From Ktedonobacter sp. (GTDB lineage Bacteria > Chloroflexota > Ktedonobacteria > Ktedonobacterales > Ktedonobacteraceae), in the NCBI GenBank assembly GCA_003450555.1, contig DMFQ01000373.1, positions 1,673-8,375 of the forward strand: 6,703 nucleotides of DNA, written 5' to 3'. A model generated the notes under the pieces. That model was not told the DNA's origin. It did no database searches and was given only the letters and a program-made list of their open reading frames with translations. This document shows positions 1 to 6,325 of this stretch, one piece after another (the first letter of the stretch is position 1; each line of letters starts with the position of its first letter). The position numbers and the translations under genes are program-made.

Positions 1-479
1 TGATAGTGCTTGCCGTTATAGGCTTTTTCGTCTCCGGCCCACATTTGCAGGGCTATTTGAAGCGTCTCCTCCAGGCGCTCGAAGCGTTCTGATAGGGATG
101 GGAAGGGGACGCCTAAACCCTTGTGCTCATCCTCGTTCCAGGCTGCTCCAATGCCTAAGTAGGCGCGTCCACCAGAAAGAACATCCAGCGTAGTGGCCGT
201 CTTCGCCAGGATACCTGGATAGCGATAGGTAACACCGGTAACCATCGTGCCCAATTTGATCCGGCTGGTTTTACCGGCGGCGAAGGCCAGTGCGCTCCAT
301 CCTTCAAGCATCTCGTTTTCTGGCGGACCGACATTTCTTATCTGGAAGAAATGATCCATGACCCACAAGCTGTAGAGGCCAGCTTTGTCGGCGCGCTCGG
401 CGATCTCACCAAAGGTTTGCCCAAGTTGGCTCTGCCCGTTGGGCCAGGTGAAACTAGGGACTTGCAATCCTAACCGCAT
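1..479 (-). CDS. F420-dependent luciferase-like oxidoreductase, N-terminal half (3' end outside window)
   Basis: The first 159 residues of a flavin/deazaflavin oxidoreductase of the bacterial luciferase-like (TIM-barrel) superfamily are present; the frame is open to the window edge. It starts MRLGLQVPSFTWP and carries the family hallmarks: a VMDHFF stretch near residues 40-45, a GTMVTGVTYRYPGILAK segment near 77-93, TLDVLSGGRAYLGIGAAWNE near 97-116, and an ERFERLEE helix near 131-138. The pattern matches, from memory, the Rv1855c-like subgroup of predicted F420-dependent enzymes, about 300 residues long, so about half is missing here. Such cytoplasmic enzymes transfer hydride between reduced F420 and an organic substrate; the substrate cannot be read from sequence. 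The ATG at 479 is preceded by AAGGAG (491-496) with 11-base spacing. FMN instead of F420 as cofactor is possible. The family call is secure; the cofactor is inferred. Confidence 0.9.
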   Translation of the reverse strand, partial: MRLGLQVPSFTWPNGQSQLGQTFGEIAERADKAGLYSLWVMDHFFQIRNVGPPENEMLEGWSALAFAAGKTSRIKLGTMVTGVTYRYPGILAKTATTLDVLSGGRAYLGIGAAWNEDEHKGLGVPFPSLSERFERLEETLQIALQMWAGDEKAYNGKHY

Positions 480-490
480 ATGTTAACAAA

Positions 491-496
491 CTCCTT
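491..496 (-). promoter_or_regulatory. Ribosome binding site of the F420-type oxidoreductase gene
   Basis: AAGGAG on the minus strand lies 11 bases before the ATG at 479. The spacing is slightly long, but no other Shine-Dalgarno sequence or start codon nearby fits the conserved N-terminus better. Confidence 0.6.
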
Positions 497-518
497 ATAT
501 TTTAACCATATGGTATTG

Positions 519-543
519 AAGCAACCTGGAACCCTGGCTGCTT
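519..543 (-). other. Stem-loop in the leader of the F420-type oxidoreductase mRNA
   Basis: Arms 519-526 and 536-543 can pair as 8 bp (one G-U pair) around a 9-base loop. No T-run follows on either strand, so it is not an intrinsic terminator. A 10-bp palindrome, ACCATATGGT (505-514), lies next to it, between the predicted promoter and the ribosome binding site, and could be a protein-binding site. Both are weak and may be chance. Confidence 0.25.
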
Positions 544-557
544 ACCAAACGATAGCT

Positions 558-587
558 ATTATATGTTTTGTAAGTGCTATGTGGCAA
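558..587 (-). promoter_or_regulatory. Sigma-70-type promoter for the F420-type oxidoreductase gene
   Basis: On the minus strand TTGCCA (582-587, five of six matches to the -35 consensus) is followed after 18 bases by a perfect TATAAT (558-563). The -35 box overlaps the last codon of the upstream membrane-protein gene, which stops at 577. Transcription would begin near 550 and give a leader of about 70 bases before the ATG at 479. The prediction comes from consensus match alone. Confidence 0.55.
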
Positions 588-1014
588 GTGAAGAATAGAG
601 GGTGCTCTGGTAATAGACAGTCCCAATGAGGAAACCCAAAAATAGGCTGAGTACAAATGGATAGAGAAAGGAGCTTAGATTGAACGAGGCGAGAGGTATG
701 TGGCCAATGAAGGTAGCCACTACGAAAGCGAAAATGAACCACAAGGCTACCCCTAAGGCCAGTCCAGTAAGTATAGCCCGGCTGATGGTAAGCTTTCTCT
801 GGCCTTGTAAGACTCCGAACAACAGGCCGAACAGTCCTCCCAGGACAATGAGCAGTAGGAAACCAATCCATTTGCCAGTGTCGTGATTGTCGAGGGCGAA
901 CCAACGTGCCACTCCGTGCAGTCCATTACCCGGCCCATAATCCACAAAAAAGAGGAGTGCCACGAGCGTGCCAGCGGCAAACCCTGAGTACAATCCCCTG
1001 AGTAGAGTGTTCAT
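577..1014 (-). CDS. Small four-helix membrane protein, unknown function
   Basis: This 145-residue integral membrane protein is not a family I recognise. Four hydrophobic segments are visible near residues 7-25, 49-69, 78-103 and 117-136. Helices 2 and 4 are rich in glycine (for example GGLFGLLFG), which suggests tight helix packing. The loop between helices 1 and 2 (about 26-48) is polar and holds HDTGK; there are no cysteines and no soluble domain. A TTG at 1038 in the same frame would add eight residues, but the ATG at 1014 has AGGAG eight bases upstream, inside that extension, so I choose the ATG. The gene follows the DoxX-like gene by 30 bases on the same strand and is probably co-transcribed with it, which hints at a shared membrane role. 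Helix pattern and reading frame are clear; function is open. Confidence 0.75.
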   Translation of the reverse strand: MNTLLRGLYSGFAAGTLVALLFFVDYGPGNGLHGVARWFALDNHDTGKWIGFLLLIVLGGLFGLLFGVLQGQRKLTISRAILTGLALGVALWFIFAFVVATFIGHIPLASFNLSSFLYPFVLSLFLGFLIGTVYYQSTLYSSLAT

Positions 1015-1022
1015 ATAAAGTT

Positions 1023-1027
1023 CTCCT
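1023..1027 (-). promoter_or_regulatory. Ribosome binding site that fixes the start of the four-helix membrane protein
   Basis: AGGAG on the minus strand stands eight bases before the ATG at 1014. It lies inside the short extension that a TTG start at 1038 would create, so it favours the ATG. Confidence 0.6.
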
Positions 1028-1044
1028 GCTATGTTCAAGATCTA

Positions 1045-1659
1045 TTAGACGAGCCAGCTGAGCCAGCGGGCAATGCGACTGCTGTCTGCCGCGGCCTGTA
1101 GACGGGGAGAAAGCCACTGATCCACACCCAATCGACGACCTGCCGGAACCGTAATAAGGGCAAAACCTAATAGCACCAGCATGCCATACGTCCAGTACCA
1201 TTCACCGGGAGAGGTGGAGAGACCTGCATAGAGCTGGAGGGCTAAAATGATGGAGAGGATTGCGCCGAGACGAGTGAAAAGCCCGAAGAGGAGGCTGACA
1301 CTGACGACAAGCTCGGCCATCCAGACACCGGCAGCCAGGGGAACGAAAAGTGTACAGCCCGCCGCAGAGTGAGTGGAAGTACAACCCAGTAGGAACGTAT
1401 GCTGTAAGACGTAACTGTAGCCGGGAACGAACGTATATTTCGTTTCGCGGACGATGTATGGGTAAAGTCCGGCGAAGCTCGGGGGAAGTTTCCAGAATAG
1501 TTGTTGGAACCAGAGATAGCCGACAAAGATGCGCAAAAGTGCAAGTCCGATGATACTGCGTTCGCTCAAAACGATGGAAGTAAAGCTGGCTTCCCGCTCG
1601 TCCATTGTAGAGGAAGCAGCTAATCTCCCCTCGTTTTGAGCTGAGGATGAAATGCCCAT
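1045..1659 (-). CDS. DoxX-like membrane protein (DoxD/thiosulfate:quinone oxidoreductase small-subunit type)
   Basis: This 204-residue protein has a polar N-terminus of about 34 residues and four membrane helices near 35-54, 102-125, 130-147 and 156-172. Family signatures include the first helix with LLRIFVGYLWFQQLFWKLPP (41-60), the mid-protein MAELVVSVSLLFGLFTRLGA (114-133), and the ending GEWYWTYGML with PAGRRLGVDQWLS (152-184), typical of DoxX/DoxD proteins. Archaeal DoxD is a subunit of thiosulfate:quinone oxidoreductase, and mycobacterial DoxX is linked to thiol-oxidative stress resistance; which role applies here is unknown. The loop between helices 1 and 2 holds Cys93 and Cys102, a possible disulfide pair. 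The ATG at 1659 has GGGAG (1671-1675) upstream; Met19 is a less supported alternative start. The gene heads a probable two-gene operon and is divergent from the glycosyltransferase gene. Confidence 0.8.
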   Translation of the reverse strand: MGISSSAQNEGRLAASSTMDEREASFTSIVLSERSIIGLALLRIFVGYLWFQQLFWKLPPSFAGLYPYIVRETKYTFVPGYSYVLQHTFLLGCTSTHSAAGCTLFVPLAAGVWMAELVVSVSLLFGLFTRLGAILSIILALQLYAGLSTSPGEWYWTYGMLVLLGFALITVPAGRRLGVDQWLSPRLQAAADSSRIARWLSWLV

Positions 1660-1746
1660 AAGCCTGATTACTCCCTTGCTCTCTTGTTCGTGAATACTAT
1701 GTAAATATGTATATCAGTGAACACGTGAGGAAGGTTTTATTTTTAC
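1660..1746. promoter_or_regulatory. Divergent promoter region between the DoxX-like and glycosyltransferase genes
   Basis: These 87 bases, AT-rich at about 1691-1717, must hold the start signals for both divergent gene groups. On the minus strand TTCACT and TAGTAT are separated by 16 bases, a mediocre promoter for the DoxX-like gene. On the plus strand only loose TATA-like boxes (around 1696-1715) are seen. A CACGTG palindrome at 1722-1727 could be a binding site. The plus-strand AGGAAGG (1728-1734) is the candidate ribosome binding site for an ATG at 1747. Location is secure by gene layout; exact boxes are not. Confidence 0.4.
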
Positions 1747-3292
1747 ATGTCACGACAGATTGCAAAGAACGCACAGTGCTTTCGTGTAAAGGTCATGAGA
1801 TTACGTTCCGTTGGAAGGGCAAGAATGAGAGATATGCCCGCACTCGCTGTCAAACAAGCAGTTCGTCGACCGTTGGGGACAGAACCCCTGTTTCTAGTGA
1901 AACGGCCTTGGTGGCGCTCCCTGGTGCTGCTGCTATTGTTGTTGCTTGCGCTTGCCCTTTATATTGTACTTATCAAAGTAGCTCCACCGCTAGTCACTCC
2001 TTTGATTCTGCCGTTTTTACAAATCTGGATGCTCTGCTTTGTGCCTTATTTCGCGGCGTGCGCGTTTGTCCTGCTGACGAAACCGGCAACCGGGCGTTGG
2101 CGTTGGATAGAACTCGGCATTATCCTCGTCGGTGCCCTGCTCTTTCGCGCCATGGTGTTGCCCTTGCCGCCAAATTTATCGCACGACTCCTGGCGTTACC
2201 TGTGGGATGCGCGGATAACCTTACATGGCTACAGTCCCTATGTCTATGCTCCCTCGGATAAAGCTTTCCAGTCGCTGTACGATTTCATCTATGAAAATAG
2301 CCGTTATCGCGATGTGCCAACGATTTACCCTCCTGGAGCGCAGGCTGTGTATCTTCTGAGTTACCTGCTCGCCCCCAGCAACTTGTTTTTCCTCAAAGGA
2401 ATATTCATCGTTCTTGATATGGTGACCTGTGGCGCGCTGGCACTGCTCCTGCTCCAAAGAGGATTGGATCCGCGGCGCATCATTATCTACGCCTGGTCCC
2501 CACTGCCCATCGTCGAATTTGCCATTCAGGGTCACGGTCGATGCTATTACAGTGACGTTTACTGTGCTTGCTGTGTTGTTTGCCACCTATTCCTGGCGTG
2601 GTTCACGAACAGTAACAGGCTTTTTGATTGGTATGGCAACGCTCACGAAAATCTATCCTATTTTCTTGCTGATTGTCATTATGAGGCGCCGCGACTGGGC
2701 GCTGCTGGCCACCTGCCTCGCCACCATTATTGTGGGCTATATTCCCTTCATGATCCTGGGACACGGGCAGGTTTTAGGCTATTTCTCTGGATATTCGAGC
2801 GAACAGGGAGGAAATGCCGGTGTTGTCCAACTGATCACATACTGGATCAGTCAGGCTCACGGCTTTTCGTTGACTACTACTGTGATGCAGCAGCATGTCG
2901 TCGATGTGGTGGTAATCTGTGCTATGTCTCTTGTCGTGCTGGCGCTGCGCATCTTTAAGGTCAGCATGGAGGCGACAACTCTCCTATTGCTTGGTACTAT
3001 TTTTGCGATCTCTTCTCATGTTTTCCCCTGGTATACCCCGGCGCTGTTGCCATGGATAGCCATACTGATTGGCCCACTTTGGACGCGTGAGGGCATGAGT
3101 GGAAGGGGATTGGCGATTTTGATTGTCTGGTACTTTACCACAGCTTCAGTATTCGGCTACTTTTTCAATGGAGCCAGGGACTGGAATGTCTACTACTGGT
3201 CTGTCTACGATGTAGTGATGGCAGGGCTGGGCGTAGCTCTCCTTATTGGTCTGCGAGGATGGCTAAAACACCTGTATAACCGCATAGGCTGA
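1747..3292 (+). pseudogene. GT-C fold membrane glycosyltransferase (GT87/mannosyltransferase-like), broken by a one-base frameshift
   Basis: Two overlapping frames together make one polytopic glycosyltransferase of about 514 residues. The first frame supplies residues 1-263 (to 2535) and the second continues from 2537 to the stop at 3292. The first half shows HDSWRYLWDARI (146-157, acidic residues after the first helices), GYSPYVYAP (161-169) and TIYPP (192-196). The second half shows TLTKIYP (298-304) and HVFPWYTP (424-431), with roughly ten or more hydrophobic helices overall. These motifs fit GT-C enzymes that use polyprenyl-phosphate sugars, probably mannose, outside the membrane; the acceptor is unknown. 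Without the shift the first frame runs on to 2958 as a cysteine-rich nonsense tail. An alternative start at 1825 has GGAAGGG five bases upstream and is about as likely as 1747. The next gene follows 19 bases later, so they form an operon. It may be a sequencing error rather than a true pseudogene. Confidence 0.8.
2530..2542 (+). other. Frameshift point in the glycosyltransferase gene
   Basis: The read frame gives Gly-His-Gly-Arg-Cys here. Removing one G of the pair at 2536-2537 gives Gly-His-Val-Asp-Ala-Ile, the GHxD-type motif expected after EFAIQ in these glycosyltransferases, and joins the two halves cleanly. The local bases, CACGGTCGA, are not a long homopolymer and do not look like a known programmed slippery site. 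Confidence 0.8.
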
Positions 3293-3296
3293 CGAT

Positions 3297-3303
3297 GGAA
3301 GGA
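3297..3303 (+). promoter_or_regulatory. Ribosome binding site of the molybdopterin oxidoreductase gene
   Basis: GGAAGGA stands eight bases before the ATG at 3312, in the 19-base gap after the glycosyltransferase stop. It is strong and well spaced, supports that start, and suggests read-through transcription from the upstream gene. Confidence 0.65.
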
Positions 3304-3311
3304 AAAGCTAA

Positions 3312-4943
3312 ATGACGCTACAACACACTGATGAAAAGATGCAACAATCAGCGCTGCCCCCCTCTAAGCGTTTCAGTTTAAGGAATGTGCTCACCACGAG
3401 CCTCTACGCTCTGGGAGCGGGCCTTGCGGCAAGCTTGATGACCGTCGTTTTGATGGGAGTGCTGCGCCTGGCAGCAGGCATACCCACCCCGGTAGAACTC
3501 TTTGGCGACTTTGTGCTCAAGCATATTTCAGTGGATACTTTTCTTCGCCTCCTGATCACCTTTGGGCCTAACGCGAAGAGCACACCGCTGGCGTTCACGT
3601 TGCTGGCAATGATAGGTCTGGGCACGCTGCTGGGTTTGCTCTATGCCGTGCTTGCGCGGGTGCAATGGCCTGTCGCTGGCTACCGGCCGTCTCGACGCGA
3701 GCTGCTTGTGGCCTCTCTGCTGGCTCTAGCCATGACAGTGGCCGGTATTCTGCTGTTCTGGGATGAGATCCGGCAGAATTTTCTGGGATTGCCGATCGGC
3801 TGGGCCACGATTTTGACCGCGCTGGCTTTATTGGCGGATTTTAGCCTGTACGGCCTGACCCTTTGCCTCTGCTTTCGTGCTTTACTGCCGCAACAATTGC
3901 GGCCTGGTGCTTCTCTGGTGGCTCAAGGTCGCAGGCAATTACTTTCGCGCGCGGGTGTTGCTGCCTTAACGGTGGGAGCAACTGGTGGTACCTTGGGATT
4001 GATACGGGGCTACCTGGACCGCTTTACGACGTATGATGGCTCGGTAACCAACGCTCATAACGGCTTCACTGCGCCAATCACACCGAATAGCGAGCATTAC
4101 GTAGTGACGCAGAATCCTGTCGACCCGAACGTCATAGCGAATGTGTGGCGCCTGGAAGTCACAGGTATGGTGGGCAGTGCGGGATCATATACCTACGAGG
4201 ATCTGCAAAACCTGCCCTCGACATCGCGGGCGATCACGCTGGAGTGTATTGCGAACGGCTCGAATGCTGGTGGTAGACTGATCAGTACGGCGATCTGGCA
4301 GGGAGTTACGCTGCGTACACTGTTGGCAAGACATGGTGGAGCGCAGGCAAGCGCAACATACGTGGCATTCTATAGCGTCGATGGCTACAGCGTAAGCCTG
4401 CCGTTAGCTGAGATTCTGGCGGCTGATGCCCTGCTGGCGTGGCGCATGAATGGTGCTGAACTGCCGCAGCGGCACGGCTTCCCCGTGCGAGTGCTGATCC
4501 CAGGGAGATTTGGCGAAGAGAATCCGAAGTGGCTAACGCGCGTGGAACTGACCGATCACTTCGTCGGTGGTCTCTACTCGGATCAGGGCTGGTACAATGG
4601 TCCATTGCACACGATGAACCGCATCGATCGCCCGCGCGGCAAACTCGCGCTCGCTAAGCCGGTCGAAATTGGTGGCTTTGCCTTTGCCGGCAATCGTGGC
4701 ATTCAAAAAGTAGAGGTCAGTGTCGATGGTGGCCTGAACTGGCAGCTAGCAAAACTCGAGCCGCCGCTCTCCCAGGACGCGTGGGTATTCTGGTCATGGC
4801 AATGGATGCCTACCACGCCTGGACACTATACTATCGCGGCCCGTGCCACTGACGGCGCTGGGGAGGTGCAGACCAGTCACAAACAGGGAACGGTACCCAA
4901 CGGGGCAACCGGGTATCACGAGGTGATGGTAGAGGTGGGATAA
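3312..4943 (+). CDS. Membrane-anchored sulfite-oxidase-type molybdopterin oxidoreductase
   Basis: The protein has 543 residues. Helices are visible near 29-53, 92-115, 131-150, 163-190 and 211-231; a catalytic domain of the sulfite oxidase/YedY superfamily follows at about 260-430, and then a beta-sandwich Mo-co dimerisation domain (about 445-543, with VEVSVDGGLNWQLAKLEPP and a GHYTIAARATDGAG stretch). Cys312 in TLECIAN is the expected molybdenum ligand; the following GGRLISTAIWQGVTLRTLL and the RHGFPVRVLIPG stretch are family hallmarks. R207-R208 in GRRQLLSRAG just before helix 5 resembles a twin-arginine signal, which would place the folded cofactor domain outside the membrane by the Tat route. 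The enzyme probably oxidises or reduces a small sulfur- or oxygen-containing substrate; sulfite, methionine sulfoxide and others cannot be separated by sequence. It follows the glycosyltransferase by 19 bases. Confidence 0.9.
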   Translation: MTLQHTDEKMQQSALPPSKRFSLRNVLTTSLYALGAGLAASLMTVVLMGVLRLAAGIPTPVELFGDFVLKHISVDTFLRLLITFGPNAKSTPLAFTLLAMIGLGTLLGLLYAVLARVQWPVAGYRPSRRELLVASLLALAMTVAGILLFWDEIRQNFLGLPIGWATILTALALLADFSLYGLTLCLCFRALLPQQLRPGASLVAQGRRQLLSRAGVAALTVGATGGTLGLIRGYLDRFTTYDGSVTNAHNGFTAPITPNSEHYVVTQNPVDPNVIANVWRLEVTGMVGSAGSYTYEDLQNLPSTSRAITLECIANGSNAGGRLISTAIWQGVTLRTLLARHGGAQASATYVAFYSVDGYSVSLPLAEILAADALLAWRMNGAELPQRHGFPVRVLIPGRFGEENPKWLTRVELTDHFVGGLYSDQGWYNGPLHTMNRIDRPRGKLALAKPVEIGGFAFAGNRGIQKVEVSVDGGLNWQLAKLEPPLSQDAWVFWSWQWMPTTPGHYTIAARATDGAGEVQTSHKQGTVPNGATGYHEVMVEVG

Positions 4944-4962
4944 GTAATAGTAAAGCCTGGAA

Positions 4963-4995
4963 TTGTAACATTTCTCCCTATGAATGTACTATACT
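4963..4995 (+). promoter_or_regulatory. Possible promoter of the glutaredoxin-thioredoxin reductase gene
   Basis: TTGTAA (4963-4968) is followed after 18 bases by TACTAT (4987-4992) or after 21 by TATACT (4990-4995), in an AT-rich stretch between the molybdenum gene stop at 4943 and the next start. No terminator hairpin is seen in this gap, so read-through from upstream is also possible. Confidence 0.4.
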
Positions 4996-5020
4996 TTATA
5001 AAAAATATTACCTGAAGAAT

Positions 5021-5027
5021 GAGAGGG
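5021..5027 (+). promoter_or_regulatory. Ribosome binding site that decides the start of the reductase gene
   Basis: GAGAGGG stands six bases before a GTG at 5034. The in-frame ATG at 5019 has no good Shine-Dalgarno sequence before it and overlaps this one, so the GTG is preferred. The resulting N-terminus, MAQNNIKLYGTNWC, begins right at the glutaredoxin fold. Confidence 0.6.
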
Positions 5028-5033
5028 AAATAC

Positions 5034-6266
5034 GTGGCTCAAAACAACATCAAACTTTACGGCACGAACTGGTGCAGTGATTGTAAGCGCAGCAAGAAGT
5101 TCCTGGGAGAGCAGCGCATCCACTACGAATATATCAACATCGAAGAAGATATGGATGGGCAAGCCTATTTGCAGAAGGTACAGAACGGCGGCCTATCTAT
5201 TCCTACCATTGTCTTCGAGGATGGTTCGCTACTGATTGAACCATCAAATGCGGAGCTGGCAAGTAAACTCGGCCTGGAGACAAAGGCAAAATGCGAGTTT
5301 TATGATCTCATCATTGTCGGTGGTGGTCCAACCGCGCTTACCACTGCTATCTATGCCGCCAGGGATGGCTTTGACGTGCTGGTGATCGAGCGCAGCGGGT
5401 TGGGTGGCCAGGCTGGTATTACCGAACGCCTGGACAATTATCCAGGTTTTCCCGAAGGGGTGACCGGAGCCGAGTTTGCCGAACGTATTATCGAGCAGGC
5501 CAAACGCTTCGGCGTAGAACTGCTCTCCGCGCAGAACGTAGTGCGCGTCGGCAATGACGTGGATGCGCACTTTGTCGAGACCGACTCTGGGCATAGCTAT
5601 CGCGGCAACGCGGTTTTACTTGCCACCGGCTCGACTTATAAGCGACTGGGTGTGCCGGGCGAAGACGATTTTATTGGTGCGGGCGTGCATTTCTGCGCCA
5701 CCTGCGATGGACCATTCTATAAGGGGCGCGAGGTGGCGGTTATCGGTGGTGGCAATAGCGCCGTTGAAGAGGCGGCCTTCCTGACGCGCTTCAGCCCAAA
5801 GGTGACGATCCTGGCACGCGGTTCCGCACTGTCCGCCAGCAAAGTTGCTGTAGATAAAGCCAAGGACTCGCCCGAAATAGAGGTGCGTTTCAATACTGCC
5901 GTAGAGGAGTTCAAGGGGAAAAATAACCATTTGGATACTGTGGTGGTCAAGGATAGGAAGACGGGTGAGACGGAAGAGCTGCACCTCGCTGGCGTCTTTG
6001 TTTTCGTAGGTCTCTCACCGAACAGCGAACCATTCAAAGACATTGCGAAAGTAGATGCACAGGGGTTCATTATGACTGGCATCGACTTCCAGACGAGCAC
6101 GGAGGGTATATTTGCCGCGGGCGATGTGCGTGCTGGTAGCACAAAGCAGTTGGTAAGCGCTGCGGGCGAGGGTGCGGCGGCGGCTCTCGCTATTCGCGAG
6201 CACTTGCGCGGGCATGATGCGCACACGATGGAGAAGGCTCTGGCAGAAAGTACAGCAAAGGCATAA
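5034..6266 (+). CDS. Glutaredoxin (mycoredoxin-like) fused to thioredoxin reductase
   Basis: From the GTG start the protein has 410 residues. Residues 1-81 form a glutaredoxin-like domain with the redox pair WCSDC (Cys14, Cys17), a cis-proline IPT (Pro57) and EPSNAELASKLGL, closest from memory to mycoredoxin-type proteins. Residues from about 88 form a complete low-molecular-weight thioredoxin reductase: FAD-binding GGGPTALTTAIYAAR (96-110), GLGGQAG (122-128), the redox-active CATC (Cys221, Cys224), the nucleotide-binding GGGNSAVEEA (238-247) and FAD-binding GIFAAGDVRAGSTKQL (358-373). It should pass electrons from a reduced nucleotide through FAD and CATC to thiols, with the fused domain as a built-in acceptor, much as AhpF does in principle. 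The usual HRRxxxR phosphate-binding motif reads ARGxxxS (261-267), so NADPH preference is doubtful. A strong two-way terminator follows eight bases after the stop. Confidence 0.93.
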   Translation: MAQNNIKLYGTNWCSDCKRSKKFLGEQRIHYEYINIEEDMDGQAYLQKVQNGGLSIPTIVFEDGSLLIEPSNAELASKLGLETKAKCEFYDLIIVGGGPTALTTAIYAARDGFDVLVIERSGLGGQAGITERLDNYPGFPEGVTGAEFAERIIEQAKRFGVELLSAQNVVRVGNDVDAHFVETDSGHSYRGNAVLLATGSTYKRLGVPGEDDFIGAGVHFCATCDGPFYKGREVAVIGGGNSAVEEAAFLTRFSPKVTILARGSALSASKVAVDKAKDSPEIEVRFNTAVEEFKGKNNHLDTVVVKDRKTGETEELHLAGVFVFVGLSPNSEPFKDIAKVDAQGFIMTGIDFQTSTEGIFAAGDVRAGSTKQLVSAAGEGAAAALAIREHLRGHDAHTMEKALAESTAKA

Positions 6267-6273
6267 GATAATC

Positions 6274-6325
6274 AGGGAAAACAAAAACTGCTTGCTTTGC
6301 AAAGCAAGCAGTTTTTGTTTTCCCT
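6274..6325. terminator. Two-way intrinsic terminator, perfect 52-bp palindrome
   Basis: Each 26-base arm is the exact reverse complement of the other with no spacer. The GC-bearing core is CTGCTTGCTTTG and its complement, flanked by an A-run on the left and TTTTTGTTTT on the right. Because it is palindromic, each strand reads hairpin followed by T-run. It sits between the reductase gene ending at 6266 and the convergent ABC transporter gene ending at 6443, so it can end transcripts from both sides. Confidence 0.9.

Noticed and set aside
519..543. An intrinsic terminator for the DoxX-like operon
   Set aside because: The hairpin has no T-run after it on either strand and lies downstream of the predicted start of the next transcript.
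1707..2261. A 184-codon plus-strand open frame overlapping the start of the glycosyltransferase gene
   Set aside because: Its translation is rich in Ser, Thr, Cys and Arg with no family likeness, whereas the overlapping frame has the conserved glycosyltransferase motifs. It is a shadow frame.
2536..2537. Programmed ribosomal frameshifting
   Set aside because: There is no slippery heptamer, no adjacent Shine-Dalgarno-like stimulator or stop codon at the shift point, and this enzyme family is not known to need recoding. An error or mutation is simpler.
2536..2958. The cysteine-rich continuation of the first glycosyltransferase frame as a genuine domain
   Set aside because: Its composition (CYYSDVYCACCVVCH and similar) is unlike a membrane protein end, while the other frame restores family motifs at once. 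It is out-of-frame translation.
5717..6226. A 169-codon minus-strand open frame opposite the thioredoxin reductase
   Set aside because: It lies wholly antisense to a well-conserved gene, has no ribosome binding site or motif, and reflects the GC bias of the codons on the other strand.
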